DNA of 64,000 bases from Nocardioides sp. SR21 (GTDB taxonomy: Bacteria > Actinomycetota > Actinomycetes > Propionibacteriales > Nocardioidaceae), in contig NZ_JAKWJR010000014.1 in the NCBI RefSeq assembly GCF_022761125.1, positions 62,001-126,000 of the forward strand. Reading direction: 5' to 3'. Positions 43,944-52,641 of the stretch are shown here, in pieces; the stretch's first letter is position 1, and each line of letters starts with the position of its first letter. A program made the translations under genes and the position numbers. Under the pieces are notes generated by a model. The model was not told where the DNA came from and ran no database searches. It was given only the letters and a program-made list of their open reading frames with translations.

Positions 43944-44743
43944 GAGAGGAGGCTAGACGTCGCCGCCCACAGCCGGGCCGACACTTCCGCGTGCTGGGCA
44001 TCGGCCGACGGCTCGGCCGGCGCCTCGCGCCGGTGGTAGCCACCCGGCACCGCGTCCGGCGACGTCGCGCAGAACACCGTCGTCCTCGCGCCGACCTCCG
44101 GGGTGATGAGGGTACGCCGCTCGAGCGGTGCCGCGAGCTTGCGCAGCCGACCGAGCACGGGCGCCGTCTCGAGCCCGCGGTCGGCGATCCGGGTGTAGAC
44201 CGAGCCCGGGTGCAGCGAGTAGCCGTGCACCCCGCGATCGCCGTACTGCCGCTCGATCTCGGCGGCCTCGTGGACCAGTGCGAGCTTCGAGGTGCCGTAG
44301 GCCGCCCACGAGTCGTACGGCGTCACCGGGGCGAACAGCCACTCGTTGCGGCCGCGGTCGTGCAGCTTCGACACGACGTTGACGACCCGCGCGTCACCGG
44401 CGGCGAGCAGGTTCGGCAGCAGCAGGCGCGTGAGCTGCGCGGTGCCGAGGTAGTTGGTGCGCCAGTGGATCTCGTGGCCGTCGACGAGCTGCGGCTCCTT
44501 CCACTTCGACCGCAGGTCGAGGTGGATGCCGGCGTTGTTGACCAGCACGTCGAGCCGCTCGGGCACCCAGCCGGCGAGCGCCTCGACGGACTCCCGCGAG
44601 GTGAGGTCGAGCGGGTGCGTGTCGTCGGTGACCGCACACGAGCGTGTGGTGGTCAGGACCCGGAAGCCCTGCGCCCGCAGGGAGTCCGCGGTCGCAGCAC
44701 CCAGCGTGCGCTCCCCCGCACCAGTGACCAGCGCGACCTTCAT
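43940..44743 (-). CDS. short-chain dehydrogenase/reductase
   Basis: A 267-residue NAD(P)-dependent SDR. The dinucleotide loop is VTGAGERTLGAA rather than the usual TGxxxGxG, NNAG is at residues 69-72, and the catalytic Tyr149 and Lys153 (AYGTSK) are intact, as is S125 (NVVSK). The closest look is to retinol dehydrogenase/WW-oxidoreductase-type SDRs (LDVLVNNAGIHLDLRSKWKE). Substrate unknown. ATG 44743 overlaps the VOC gene stop, making it the third gene of the MerR-led operon. Confidence 0.88.
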   Translation of the reverse strand: MKVALVTGAGERTLGAATADSLRAQGFRVLTTTRSCAVTDDTHPLDLTSRESVEALAGWVPERLDVLVNNAGIHLDLRSKWKEPQLVDGHEIHWRTNYLGTAQLTRLLLPNLLAAGDARVVNVVSKLHDRGRNEWLFAPVTPYDSWAAYGTSKLALVHEAAEIERQYGDRGVHGYSLHPGSVYTRIADRGLETAPVLGRLRKLAAPLERRTLITPEVGARTTVFCATSPDAVPGGYHRREAPAEPSADAQHAEVSARLWAATSSLLS

Positions 44744-45228
44744 CCGTTCCTCACCGCGTCGTAGAAGGCCTGCATCTGCGGACCGATCCGGGCCAGCTCG
44801 ATGTAGGGCGCTCCGCCGGCCGACCCGTCGACGTACGCGAACTCGATCTCGCCGTCCATCATCGAGCCCCGCATCAGCACGGGCGTACCGGCCGCCTCGG
44901 CCGCGGCGCACGCGGTGTCGACGTCATCGACCGCGAAGCAGACGTGGTGCAGCCCGGCGCCGTGGGCGTCGAGGTACTCCTGGTGGATCGACGGGCCGCC
45001 GACCGGCTGGATCAGCTCGACCTGGAGGTCGCCGGCGTACCCGAGCGACACGTGCAGCGTGCAGTCGACCGGCTGGCCGCGCAGCGTGGTCGTGTCCGGA
45101 CCGAAGCGCACGTCGGGGATGCGCATCCACGACGGGACGCCGAACTGCTCGCCGAGCAGCCGCTCGGTCGCGTCGATGTCGTCGGTGACCCAGCAGATCT
45201 GGGTGATCGGCCCGCTCGCGATGCTCAC
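44740..45228 (-). CDS. VOC-superfamily (glyoxalase/epimerase-like) protein
   Basis: A 162-residue vicinal-oxygen-chelate protein of the Glyoxalase_4 type. It starts ITQICWVTDDIDATERLLGE, contains VELIQPVGGPSIHQEYLDAH and AGLHHVCFAVDDVDTACAAA, and ends with YIELARIGPQ. Candidate metal ligands are the His in GLHHVCF and the Glu residues in VELIQP and YIELAR. Relatives include methylmalonyl-CoA epimerase, but the true epimerase candidate is at 53956. GTG 45228 overlaps the MerR stop as GTGA. Confidence 0.82.
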   Translation of the reverse strand: MSIASGPITQICWVTDDIDATERLLGEQFGVPSWMRIPDVRFGPDTTTLRGQPVDCTLHVSLGYAGDLQVELIQPVGGPSIHQEYLDAHGAGLHHVCFAVDDVDTACAAAEAAGTPVLMRGSMMDGEIEFAYVDGSAGGAPYIELARIGPQMQAFYDAVRNG

Positions 45229-46031
45229 GCGCGCAGCGTAGGCCAGCAGATCTCCGTCGTGTGGTCGATCAGGTCCGCCGGGTCACCGTTCGGCAGGTAC
45301 CGCTCCACGACCGGGCCGTCGGCCGCGAGCGCCTGCTCGGTCACGGCGCGGCCGACGGCGGAGTACGCCGCGTCGAGGTCCACCATCGGCCCGTCGTACG
45401 TCGCGACCGCGTAGCGCGCGGCGGGTCGCTCGACGACCTCGACGCGACCGGGCAGCGCCGGCACGGAGCCGACGGGGACGAAGGCGACGACCTCGGCGCC
45501 GCCCTCGGTGAAGTACTCGGTCGGGAAGACCGCCCCGTCGGGACCGGTGCGCTCGACCCCGGAGACGGCGAGGAGCCGGTGCAGCTCGGTGAACGCCTCG
45601 ATCCACCACGTGACGACGGTGTCGCCGGTGACCGCCCCGCGGATCGCGAGCGTGGTCACGGCGGCCTCGTCACGGTGGGTCACCGCGATCCGCTCCTCCT
45701 CCGACAGCATCCGCTTCAGCGACTCGACGGTCTCCTGGGTCTGCTGGAGCTGCCGGCTCATCCGCTCCAGGTGCTCGACGATCACGCGGTTGCGCGACTC
45801 CTCGTCCGGCGCGGCGAGCGCCGTCCGCACGTCGTCGACCGGGAGGTCGAGGTCGCGCAGCCGCCGGATCAGCCGCGCCTGCGCGACCTGCTCGGGCCGG
45901 TACGAGCGATAGCCCGTCTGCGGGTCGATCCGCGCCGGCTCCAGCAGCCCCACGTCGTGGTAGTGCCGCAGCGCCTTGACGGTCAGGAACGTCATCCGCG
46001 AGAAGTCGCCGATGCTCAGCAGGTCAGCCAT
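45225..46031 (-). CDS. MerR-family regulator with GyrI-like effector domain
   Basis: A regulator of about 268 residues. The N-terminal MerR HTH is LSIGDFSRMTFLTVKALRHY followed by HDVGLLEPARIDPQTGYRSY, then a long coiled coil (RMSRQLQQTQETVESLKRML). A C-terminal GyrI/BmrR-type ligand-binding domain follows (ARYAVATYDGPMVDLDAAYS). BmrR-like proteins bind lipophilic cations and activate exporters, which suits the divergent MFS gene. ATG 46031 was chosen over the upstream in-frame GTG 46040. First gene of MerR-VOC-SDR-MarR-YjbR, all overlapping or 3 bases apart. Confidence 0.9.
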   Translation of the reverse strand: MADLLSIGDFSRMTFLTVKALRHYHDVGLLEPARIDPQTGYRSYRPEQVAQARLIRRLRDLDLPVDDVRTALAAPDEESRNRVIVEHLERMSRQLQQTQETVESLKRMLSEEERIAVTHRDEAAVTTLAIRGAVTGDTVVTWWIEAFTELHRLLAVSGVERTGPDGAVFPTEYFTEGGAEVVAFVPVGSVPALPGRVEVVERPAARYAVATYDGPMVDLDAAYSAVGRAVTEQALAADGPVVERYLPNGDPADLIDHTTEICWPTLRA

Positions 46032-46038
46032 GACCGCC

Positions 46039-46069
46039 ACTCTGCACCCTCCCCCTGCAGGAGGGTCGA
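46039..46069 (-). promoter_or_regulatory. MerR-type promoter of the merR operon
   Basis: On the minus strand TCGACC and CAGAGT are separated by 19 bp, the long spacer typical of MerR-controlled promoters. The spacer holds a perfect dyad ACCCTCC-7-GGAGGGT (46046-46066). The merR ATG follows 7 bases after CAGAGT. Confidence 0.65.
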
Positions 46070-46085
46070 GCGATTCCCGGGGTGC

Positions 46086-46116
46086 TTGACTCTCCCGCTA
46101 CGGGAGGCCGGAGAAC
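46086..46116 (+). promoter_or_regulatory. MerR-type promoter of the MFS exporter
   Basis: TTGACT and GAGAAC are separated by exactly 19 bp. The spacer contains the dyad CTCCCG-CTA-CGGGAG (46092-46106). The MFS ATG lies 6 bases after GAGAAC, so the message may be leaderless; GGAG at 46110-46113 could also act as a ribosome site. Confidence 0.75.
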
Positions 46117-46122
46117 GGCGCC

Positions 46123-47550
46123 ATGACAGAGACCACCTTCCGGCGCGGGCCGCTCGCGGTCCTCCTGACCGGCACCTTCCTGATCGTCCTCGACTTCTTC
46201 GTCGTCAACGTCGCGCTGCCGTCGGTGCAGCGCGACCTGCGCGCCGACAACACCGCCCTCGAGTGGCTGGTCGCCGGCTACGGCCTGACCTTCGGCGGCC
46301 TCCTCCTCGTGGCCAGCCGGGTCGCCGACCGCTGGGGACGCCGGCGGATGTTCATGCTCGGCGTCTCCTTGTTCGTCGCGAGCTCCGCGCTCTGCGGCCT
46401 CGCTCCTGACACCACCACGCTGTTGGTCGCGCGGCTCGCGCAGGGCGCGGCCGCCGCCGCGATCGGGCCGACCGTCCTCTCGCTGATCGGCGACGTGTAC
46501 GCCGGACCGCAGCGGGTCCGGGCGCTCGGCGCGTACGCGACCGTGATGGGCGTCGCCGCTGCGTCCGGCCAGCTGATCGGCGGCCTGCTCATCCACCTCG
46601 ACGTCGCCGGCACCGGCTGGCGCGCGATCTTCCTCGTCAACGTCCCGATCGGGCTCGCTGCGCTCGTCGCCGCACCCCGCCTGCTGCCCGACACGCGGAT
46701 CCCCACCACGCCGCGCGTCGACCCGGCCGAGGCGGTGCTCGTGATCGGCGCCCTGACCGCCCTGATCGTCCCGCTGGTCGAGGGCCAGCGCGAGGGCTGG
46801 CCGCTGTGGACCTGGCTCTGCCTGGCCGGTGCGTTCGTGCTCGGGGACCTCGCCTGGCTGCGCGGCCGCGCCCTGCGCCGCCGCGGCATCCCGCCGCTCG
46901 TCGACCCGGTGCCGCTGCGCCACCGCCCCGTCGGCGTCGGCGTCGCCGGGCTGGCGCTGCTGTTCACCGGGATGGCGGCGTACTTCCTGGTCCTCGCGCT
47001 CTACCTCCAGGACGGTCGCGGCCTCGGCCCGCTCGCGTCCGGCGCCGTCTTCACGATCGTCGCCGCGTCGTACATGGTCGGCACGGCCGAGGCGGCAGCA
47101 GCCCTCGGGCGGTACGGCGCCCGCGCCACCGTCGCCTGCTCGGCCCTGGTGTTCGGCGCCGGCCACCTGCTGCTGCTCGCCGCCGTGGAGCACGTCGGCA
47201 CCGCTGGGTCGGTGCTCTGGCTGGCGCCCGGCCTGGCGGTGGCCGGGCTCGGCATGGGTGTCGCGCTCGCGGCGCTGATCAGCACCACGATGGGCTCGGT
47301 CGAGCCGCAGCACGCGGGCACGGTCTCCGGGACGTCGTCGACGGTCCAGCAGGTCGGCAACGCGCTGGGCGTCGCGCTGGTCGGCATCGTGTTCTTCGGC
47401 CGGCTCGACGACGGCATGGTCGACGCGTTGGGCGCGAGCCTGGTCTACCTGACCGCCACCACGGTCGCTGTCGCGCTGGCCGCGGCGTTCCTGCCCCGCC
47501 GGCCCTCACGAACGCCCGACCCGGCGGCCGAGCTCGTCGAGACCGCGTGA
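46123..47550 (+). CDS. MFS drug exporter, DHA2 (EmrB/QacA) type
   Basis: A 475-residue inner-membrane proton antiporter with about 14 helices. It starts LAVLLTGTFLIVLDFFVVNV ALPSVQRDL, the DHA2 hallmark, has motif A as RVADRWGRRRMF and motif C-like glycines in TVMGVAAASGQLIGG. Expected to export hydrophobic or cationic compounds. The divergent MerR with a BmrR-like domain is its probable activator, and a 12-bp hairpin terminator follows. The substrate is not predictable. Confidence 0.92.
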   Translation: MTETTFRRGPLAVLLTGTFLIVLDFFVVNVALPSVQRDLRADNTALEWLVAGYGLTFGGLLLVASRVADRWGRRRMFMLGVSLFVASSALCGLAPDTTTLLVARLAQGAAAAAIGPTVLSLIGDVYAGPQRVRALGAYATVMGVAAASGQLIGGLLIHLDVAGTGWRAIFLVNVPIGLAALVAAPRLLPDTRIPTTPRVDPAEAVLVIGALTALIVPLVEGQREGWPLWTWLCLAGAFVLGDLAWLRGRALRRRGIPPLVDPVPLRHRPVGVGVAGLALLFTGMAAYFLVLALYLQDGRGLGPLASGAVFTIVAASYMVGTAEAAAALGRYGARATVACSALVFGAGHLLLLAAVEHVGTAGSVLWLAPGLAVAGLGMGVALAALISTTMGSVEPQHAGTVSGTSSTVQQVGNALGVALVGIVFFGRLDDGMVDALGASLVYLTATTVAVALAAAFLPRRPSRTPDPAAELVETA

Positions 47551-47556
47551 CGACAC

Positions 47557-47588
47557 GCGGGGCCGGGTATCTGCCGACCCGGCCCCGC
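47557..47588 (+). terminator. hairpin terminator after the MFS gene
   Basis: A perfect 12-bp stem, GCGGGGCCGGGT with ACCCGGCCCCGC, and an 8-base loop begin 6 bases past the stop codon. Confidence 0.8.
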
Positions 47589-47645
47589 ACTCCTCCCACC
47601 ATCTGGCCCGTCGCTCGACGGGACTTCTCGGAGGAGGCACGACCC

Positions 47646-50600
47646 ATGCGACGACCTTCCACGATCCGGCTCGTGGCGCTGGGGGCAGCGGCGCTGCTCG
47701 TAGCCACGACGGCCGCGGCCCACAGCGCTGTCGAGAACAGCGCGACGAACAACTACAGCGTCACCTACACGGCCGACGACGGGATCGCGCCGCTCACCGC
47801 GGCCGAGTTCCCGCAGGTCCAGGCACAACGCATCGCGAACGCGTACTCGAACACCAACGCGTCCGTCCCCGGCACTCCCAACGGCCTGCACAACGGCTAC
47901 GCCGACCAGGGCTTCGACGCCCCGGACTTCGACGGCGCGGGCAGGCAGACGCTGGTGCTCGACTGCTCCACGATCGGGGGCTGCGACTCCGGCAACGCGC
48001 CGGCCGACCGCATCAACATGCCGGCCGCGATGTACCGGAGCGAGACCGAGGAGTGCCTGCGCCTCGTCGTGGGCCACGAGCTCTTCCACCACATCCAGTA
48101 CGAGTCGATCGGCTTCGCGAACTGGTCGACCTGGGGCTCCGACCCGGTCGAGGGCACCGCGCGCGTCATGCAGGACAAGCTCTACAGCGACCTCGACGAC
48201 GACGCGGGCTGCATCACCTACCTCTCCCAGGTCAACAACTACCTGGGCGACCCGAGCCGGACGCTGTGGGGCCTGTCGTACACGACCGCCCTGTTCTGGA
48301 ACTACCTGATGGAGCGCCTTGGCAACGACCGGGCCGAGCCCGGAGTCGGCACCGACTTCATCCGCGAGTTCTGGCAGAACGCCGAGGACGCCGGGTCCAA
48401 CCGCGACTTCCTCGGGACCCTGCGCACCACGATCTCGGACTTCGACTCGAACGCGACGCTCGAGGGCCTGTTCCACGAGTTCACGATCGCCAACTACACG
48501 AAGCTCATGGACCTCAGCCTCATCCCCGACGGCGCGAAGTTCCGCTACGTCGACGAGCAGCAGGCCGGCGCGACGCCGTACAACGACGTGCCGGTCACCA
48601 ACGTCGGCACCATCCCGCCGAACGTCGGACCGACGGCGATCTCGGTCAACAGCTGGTCCGCGAAGTACCTGCGGGCCGACATCGGCGACTGCACCGGCGT
48701 CGCCGGCCTCGTCGTCGACGGTGACCGGGCAGGCGTCGCGCTGACCAGCCAGGGCAGCACCGGCGCCGTACAGCGGATCGACCGGTCCGTGGGCACCCAC
48801 TTCGCCCGCGCGATCCTGGTCCGCACCCGCGCCGGCGGCGACAAGCGGATCACCCGCCTCGGCGCCGTCATCACGGGGCTGAACGACCCGGCCGACGTCG
48901 ACTACCGCTTCGCCTGCGGCTCCTACGACCTCGCGATCAAGATGCCGACCCAGACCAACCAGGCGTTCGTGGGCACCAAGTCCGCGCCCAACCGGTTCCA
49001 GGTCCGGGTGCAGGTCCACGGGCCCAGCGAGCTCGGCACGCCGTCGGTCGAGGGGCTGCGCCCCGACGACTTCACGGTCGAGGTCGGCAACAAGGACGCC
49101 AACGTCGTCAGCGGGGCCTACGTCCAGGGCGAGTACTGGCTGACCGTGAAGGCACCCACGTTCGCTGCGGCCGACCCCGACGTGCAGGACCTGACCGTCC
49201 GCCTCGGCGACGTCAGCGCCTCCAACGCCCAGTCCGTGAGCTACCAGGTCCGGCACCTCGACCAGATGCTCACGATCGACCGCTCGGGCTCCATGCTCGA
49301 CCCGGCCGCATCGCCCAAGATCGACGCCGCCCTCAACGCGGCCACGATCTACGTCGACGCCGCCCGCGCCGACGACAAGCTCGGCGTGGTCAGCTTCAGC
49401 GGCAACAACTCCGAGTCGGACGAGGACGCCACCCTCGACGCCCTGCTGTCCACGATGACCGGCGCCAACCGCGACACCGCGCGAGCCCAGATCCTCGGGC
49501 TGAACGCGGGCGGCATGACGAGCATCGGCGACGGCGTCTTCACGAGCGCCGCCGAGTTCCCGATCCGCGGCACCACCCTCGGTGAGGACCACATCGTGCT
49601 GCTCTCCGACGGCATGGAGAACGAGGGCCGCTTCTGGAACAACGTCCGCGCCGGAGTGATCGCCGCGGGCATCAAGGTCGACACCATCGCCCTCGGCCCG
49701 CTCACGGACCAGGCGCTGCTCCAGCAGATCGCCGACGACACCGGCGGCACGTACTACTACGTCGACGTCAACAGCGGCGTCAGCGCGAAGGTGATGAGCC
49801 GGGTGGCGGTCGGCGGCAACAGCCTCGCCAACACCCTCGCGAACGCGTACTTCTCGGCCGTCGAGAACGCCAACGAGCTCGAGCGCTTCTGGCAGGGCGG
49901 CACCAACCTCGGCGCGGGCGCCACCGTCACCCGGTCGATCACGCTGGACGAGGGCGGCATGACCGACGCCGTCGTCGGCGTGAACTGGCCCGGCACCTCG
50001 GACCCGCTCAAGGTGCGGCTCGAGGACCCGGACGGGAACGTCGTCACCGCTGGAGGCGGGGTCGAGGTCTCCAGGACCGACACCCACGTGGTCTACCGGA
50101 TCCCCACGATGGCCAAGGGAACCTGGCTGCTGCGCGTCCAGAACCCGGGCAAGGCCACCGGCTGGGTCGGCATGGCCGCCGGCCAGCCCGGCAACGGGAC
50201 GACGCTGTGGACCAGCGTCGGTGACACCCACGTGTTCCGGAAGGAGCCCGACGGCCACCGGTGGGGCGAGCGGATCCCGATCGTCGCCGGCCTGAACGAC
50301 CGGAAGGGCGGGGTGCCCGACGGCCGCGTCTTCGCCGACGTCACCCACCCCGACGGCACCACCCTGCGGCTGCCGCTGCTCGACGACGGCAACCACGGCG
50401 ACGGCTCGGCCGACGATGGTGTGTACGCCGGCGTCTACACGCGCACCACGGAGTTCTCCAAGCGCGGCGCCGACGACACGGCCCCGAAGCCGGACGGCTC
50501 CTACCAGGTGCAGGTCAGGGCGGCCGGCACGAACAACGTCGGCGCCGACTACCTCCGGCTCGACGGGCGCTCGTTCGCGCTCTTCGAGATCGGCGACCCG

Positions 50601-51686
50601 AACCCGGACGTCGACGGTGACGGCATGCCGAACCTCTACGAGGACTACCACCCGTGCCTGAAGGCCCAGGACCCGTCCGACGGCGGGACCGACCCGGACG
50701 GCGACGGCCTCGAGAGCAAGCGCGAGTGGGACGCGGGCACGGACCCGTGCTCCGTGGACACCGACCTCGGTGGTGAGCCGGACGGCTCGGAGCTCAAGCG
50801 TGGCGCGAACCCGTTCGACGCCACCGACGACGCGCTCCCGCGTCCCGAAGGGGCAGCCGTGATCGACCAGGTCGTCGACCACCTGCCGCGGCCGGCGTTC
50901 AAGCCGAGATCGCTGCTGATCCGCTACCCGGCGAGCCCGTCGTACGACAAGATCCGGCTGATGCGGGCCACCTCGGCGAGCGGTCCGTTCAAGCTGGCGA
51001 GGTCGTTCGACTCCACCGCGAAGGGCGGCCGGGTGCGCGACACCGGGCTGACGAACGACACGACGTACTACTACCAGGTCGTCGGGGTCGACTTCGCCGG
51101 CAACCGCTCGGTCCCGAGCCCGGTGTTCAGCGGGACACCGCGCAAGGAGCCGATGCCGCCGATCGGGTCGGTCCAGATCGACGAGGGCCGGACCTACACG
51201 GAGACCGCGGCCGTCAAGCTGGGCCTGCACGTCGACGACGGCGACGTCACCGAGGTGATGGTCTCCAACGACGGTGACTTCGACGGGGCGGCCTGGCAGC
51301 CGTTCACCGACACCCTGGCGTGGAACCTCGCGCCGGGCGCGGGTGGGTTCGCCACGGTCTTCGTGAAGTACCGCGACGCGGCCGGCAACGAGTCGAACGC
51401 CGTCACGGACGAGGTCGTGGTCCAGCCCGGACTGGTCTCCCTGTCCGGTGTCGTCGTGCCCGACAAGCTCCCGAAGGACAAGAAGCCGGACGGCATCTGG
51501 ATGTGGGTCGTCGGGCACCCGGAGCTGCCGATCGTCCGGACGGACAAGACCGGGGCCTTCACCTTCACCGGCCTGCCCGGCGGGCAGACGTACGCCGTGG
51601 CCGGGCTGGGTGCGGGCTACCGGACCAAGAAGAAGGTGACGCTGGACCCGAGCACCGTGACGTCGGTGCCCGTGGTCAGTCGGTGA
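47646..51686 (+). CDS. giant secreted protein: HExxH metallopeptidase, von Willebrand A, calcium and FN3 domains
   Basis: 1346 residues, behind a GGAGGAGG ribosome site, with a signal peptide (ALGAAALLVATTAAAHS). Residues 30-290 look like a gluzincin-type zinc peptidase: H144-E-L-F-H148 and third ligand E169 in DPVEGTARVM. Residues 540-715 form a VWA domain with an intact MIDAS site: D545-R-S-G-S549, T625 and D655. A choice-of-anchor-like beta domain follows, then calcium loops DVDGDGMPNLYEDY (988) and DPDGDGLESKREW (1016). An FN3 domain (1080-1165), an Ig-like domain and a C-terminal carboxypeptidase-regulatory-like domain complete it. No sortase signal. Probably a secreted or surface protease/adhesin; the architecture is not one I can name. 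Confidence 0.85.
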   Translation: MRRPSTIRLVALGAAALLVATTAAAHSAVENSATNNYSVTYTADDGIAPLTAAEFPQVQAQRIANAYSNTNASVPGTPNGLHNGYADQGFDAPDFDGAGRQTLVLDCSTIGGCDSGNAPADRINMPAAMYRSETEECLRLVVGHELFHHIQYESIGFANWSTWGSDPVEGTARVMQDKLYSDLDDDAGCITYLSQVNNYLGDPSRTLWGLSYTTALFWNYLMERLGNDRAEPGVGTDFIREFWQNAEDAGSNRDFLGTLRTTISDFDSNATLEGLFHEFTIANYTKLMDLSLIPDGAKFRYVDEQQAGATPYNDVPVTNVGTIPPNVGPTAISVNSWSAKYLRADIGDCTGVAGLVVDGDRAGVALTSQGSTGAVQRIDRSVGTHFARAILVRTRAGGDKRITRLGAVITGLNDPADVDYRFACGSYDLAIKMPTQTNQAFVGTKSAPNRFQVRVQVHGPSELGTPSVEGLRPDDFTVEVGNKDANVVSGAYVQGEYWLTVKAPTFAAADPDVQDLTVRLGDVSASNAQSVSYQVRHLDQMLTIDRSGSMLDPAASPKIDAALNAATIYVDAARADDKLGVVSFSGNNSESDEDATLDALLSTMTGANRDTARAQILGLNAGGMTSIGDGVFTSAAEFPIRGTTLGEDHIVLLSDGMENEGRFWNNVRAGVIAAGIKVDTIALGPLTDQALLQQIADDTGGTYYYVDVNSGVSAKVMSRVAVGGNSLANTLANAYFSAVENANELERFWQGGTNLGAGATVTRSITLDEGGMTDAVVGVNWPGTSDPLKVRLEDPDGNVVTAGGGVEVSRTDTHVVYRIPTMAKGTWLLRVQNPGKATGWVGMAAGQPGNGTTLWTSVGDTHVFRKEPDGHRWGERIPIVAGLNDRKGGVPDGRVFADVTHPDGTTLRLPLLDDGNHGDGSADDGVYAGVYTRTTEFSKRGADDTAPKPDGSYQVQVRAAGTNNVGADYLRLDGRSFALFEIGDPNPDVDGDGMPNLYEDYHPCLKAQDPSDGGTDPDGDGLESKREWDAGTDPCSVDTDLGGEPDGSELKRGANPFDATDDALPRPEGAAVIDQVVDHLPRPAFKPRSLLIRYPASPSYDKIRLMRATSASGPFKLARSFDSTAKGGRVRDTGLTNDTTYYYQVVGVDFAGNRSVPSPVFSGTPRKEPMPPIGSVQIDEGRTYTETAAVKLGLHVDDGDVTEVMVSNDGDFDGAAWQPFTDTLAWNLAPGAGGFATVFVKYRDAAGNESNAVTDEVVVQPGLVSLSGVVVPDKLPKDKKPDGIWMWVVGHPELPIVRTDKTGAFTFTGLPGGQTYAVAGLGAGYRTKKKVTLDPSTVTSVPVVSR

Positions 51687-52641
51687 ACGAGTCCAGCAGC
51701 GTGTCGGCGGCGGCGTAGGGGTCGGACTCCCCCGCCACCACGGCCGTGGCGAGCTCATCGAGCTCGCTGCGGCCGTGCACGTCGCCCCAGCGCTTGCGCA
51801 GCGCGGTCACCGCGATCGCCTCGATCTCGTCGCGGGCCCGGCGGGTACGCCGGCGGGCCAGCTCGCCCGAGGACTCGAGCCAGGCCCGGTGGTTCTCGAT
51901 CTCGGCGACCACCTCGTCGAGTCCCTCGCCCTTCTGCGCGACCGTCTTGACGATCGGCGGCTTCCACGCCCCTTCGGGGGCTTGGGCGAGCGCGAGCATC
52001 GATCGCAGGTCGCGACGGACCTGGTCGGCGCCGTCGCGGTCGGCCTTGTTCACGACGTACAGGTCGCCGATCTCGAGGATGCCGGCCTTCGCGGCCTGGA
52101 TCCCGTCGCCCATCCCCGGCGCGAGCAGCACCAGCGTGGTGTCGGCGAGCGCGGCGATCTCGACCTCGCTCTGCCCGACGCCCACGGTCTCGATGAGGAC
52201 CACGTCGCAGCCGGCGGCGTCGAGCACGCGCAGCGCCTGCGGGGTCGTCCACGACAGGCCGCCGAGGTGCCCGCGCGAGGCCATCGAGCGGATGTACACG
52301 CCGGCGTCGGTCGCGTGGTCCTGCATGCGCACCCGGTCGCCGAGCAGCGCCCCGCCGGAGAACGGCGACGACGGGTCGACCGCGAGCACGCCGACCCGCT
52401 TGCCGGCGCGCCGCAGCTCGGTCACGAGCGCGCTCGTCGACGTCGACTTCCCGACGCCCGGGGACCCCGTGATGCCGATGACCTGCGCGTTGCCGGTGTG
52501 CGGCGCCAGCGCCGCCATCACCTCGCGCAGCAGCGGCGACTCGTCCTCGACGAGCGAGATCAGTCGGGCGACCGCCCGGGCCTCGCCGGCGCGAGCGCGC
52601 TCGACGAGGTCCGGGACGGAGACGTCACGTCGTGGGGACAC
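51676..52641 (-). CDS. meaB: MeaB/ArgK-type G3E GTPase, B12-mutase chaperone
   Basis: A 321-residue GTPase that gates adenosylcobalamin delivery to, and protects, acyl-CoA mutases (MMAA homologue). Walker A is GSPGVGKST (59-67); also seen are VDPSSPFSGGALLGDRVRM, the switch region ETVGVGQSE, and NKAD for guanine recognition. Its GTG overlaps the thiolase gene end by 17 bases, and its 3' end overlaps the convergent secreted protein by 11 bases. The client is likely the IcmA-type mutase at 41176 or a mutase outside the window. Confidence 0.95.
   Translation of the reverse strand: MSPRRDVSVPDLVERARAGEARAVARLISLVEDESPLLREVMAALAPHTGNAQVIGITGSPGVGKSTSTSALVTELRRAGKRVGVLAVDPSSPFSGGALLGDRVRMQDHATDAGVYIRSMASRGHLGGLSWTTPQALRVLDAAGCDVVLIETVGVGQSEVEIAALADTTLVLLAPGMGDGIQAAKAGILEIGDLYVVNKADRDGADQVRRDLRSMLALAQAPEGAWKPPIVKTVAQKGEGLDEVVAEIENHRAWLESSGELARRRTRRARDEIEAIAVTALRKRWGDVHGRSELDELATAVVAGESDPYAAADTLLDSFTD

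Noticed and set aside
47445..51758. 1437-codon open frame on the minus strand
   Set aside because: Complete shadow of the VWA/metallopeptidase gene; no recognisable domain or ribosome site.
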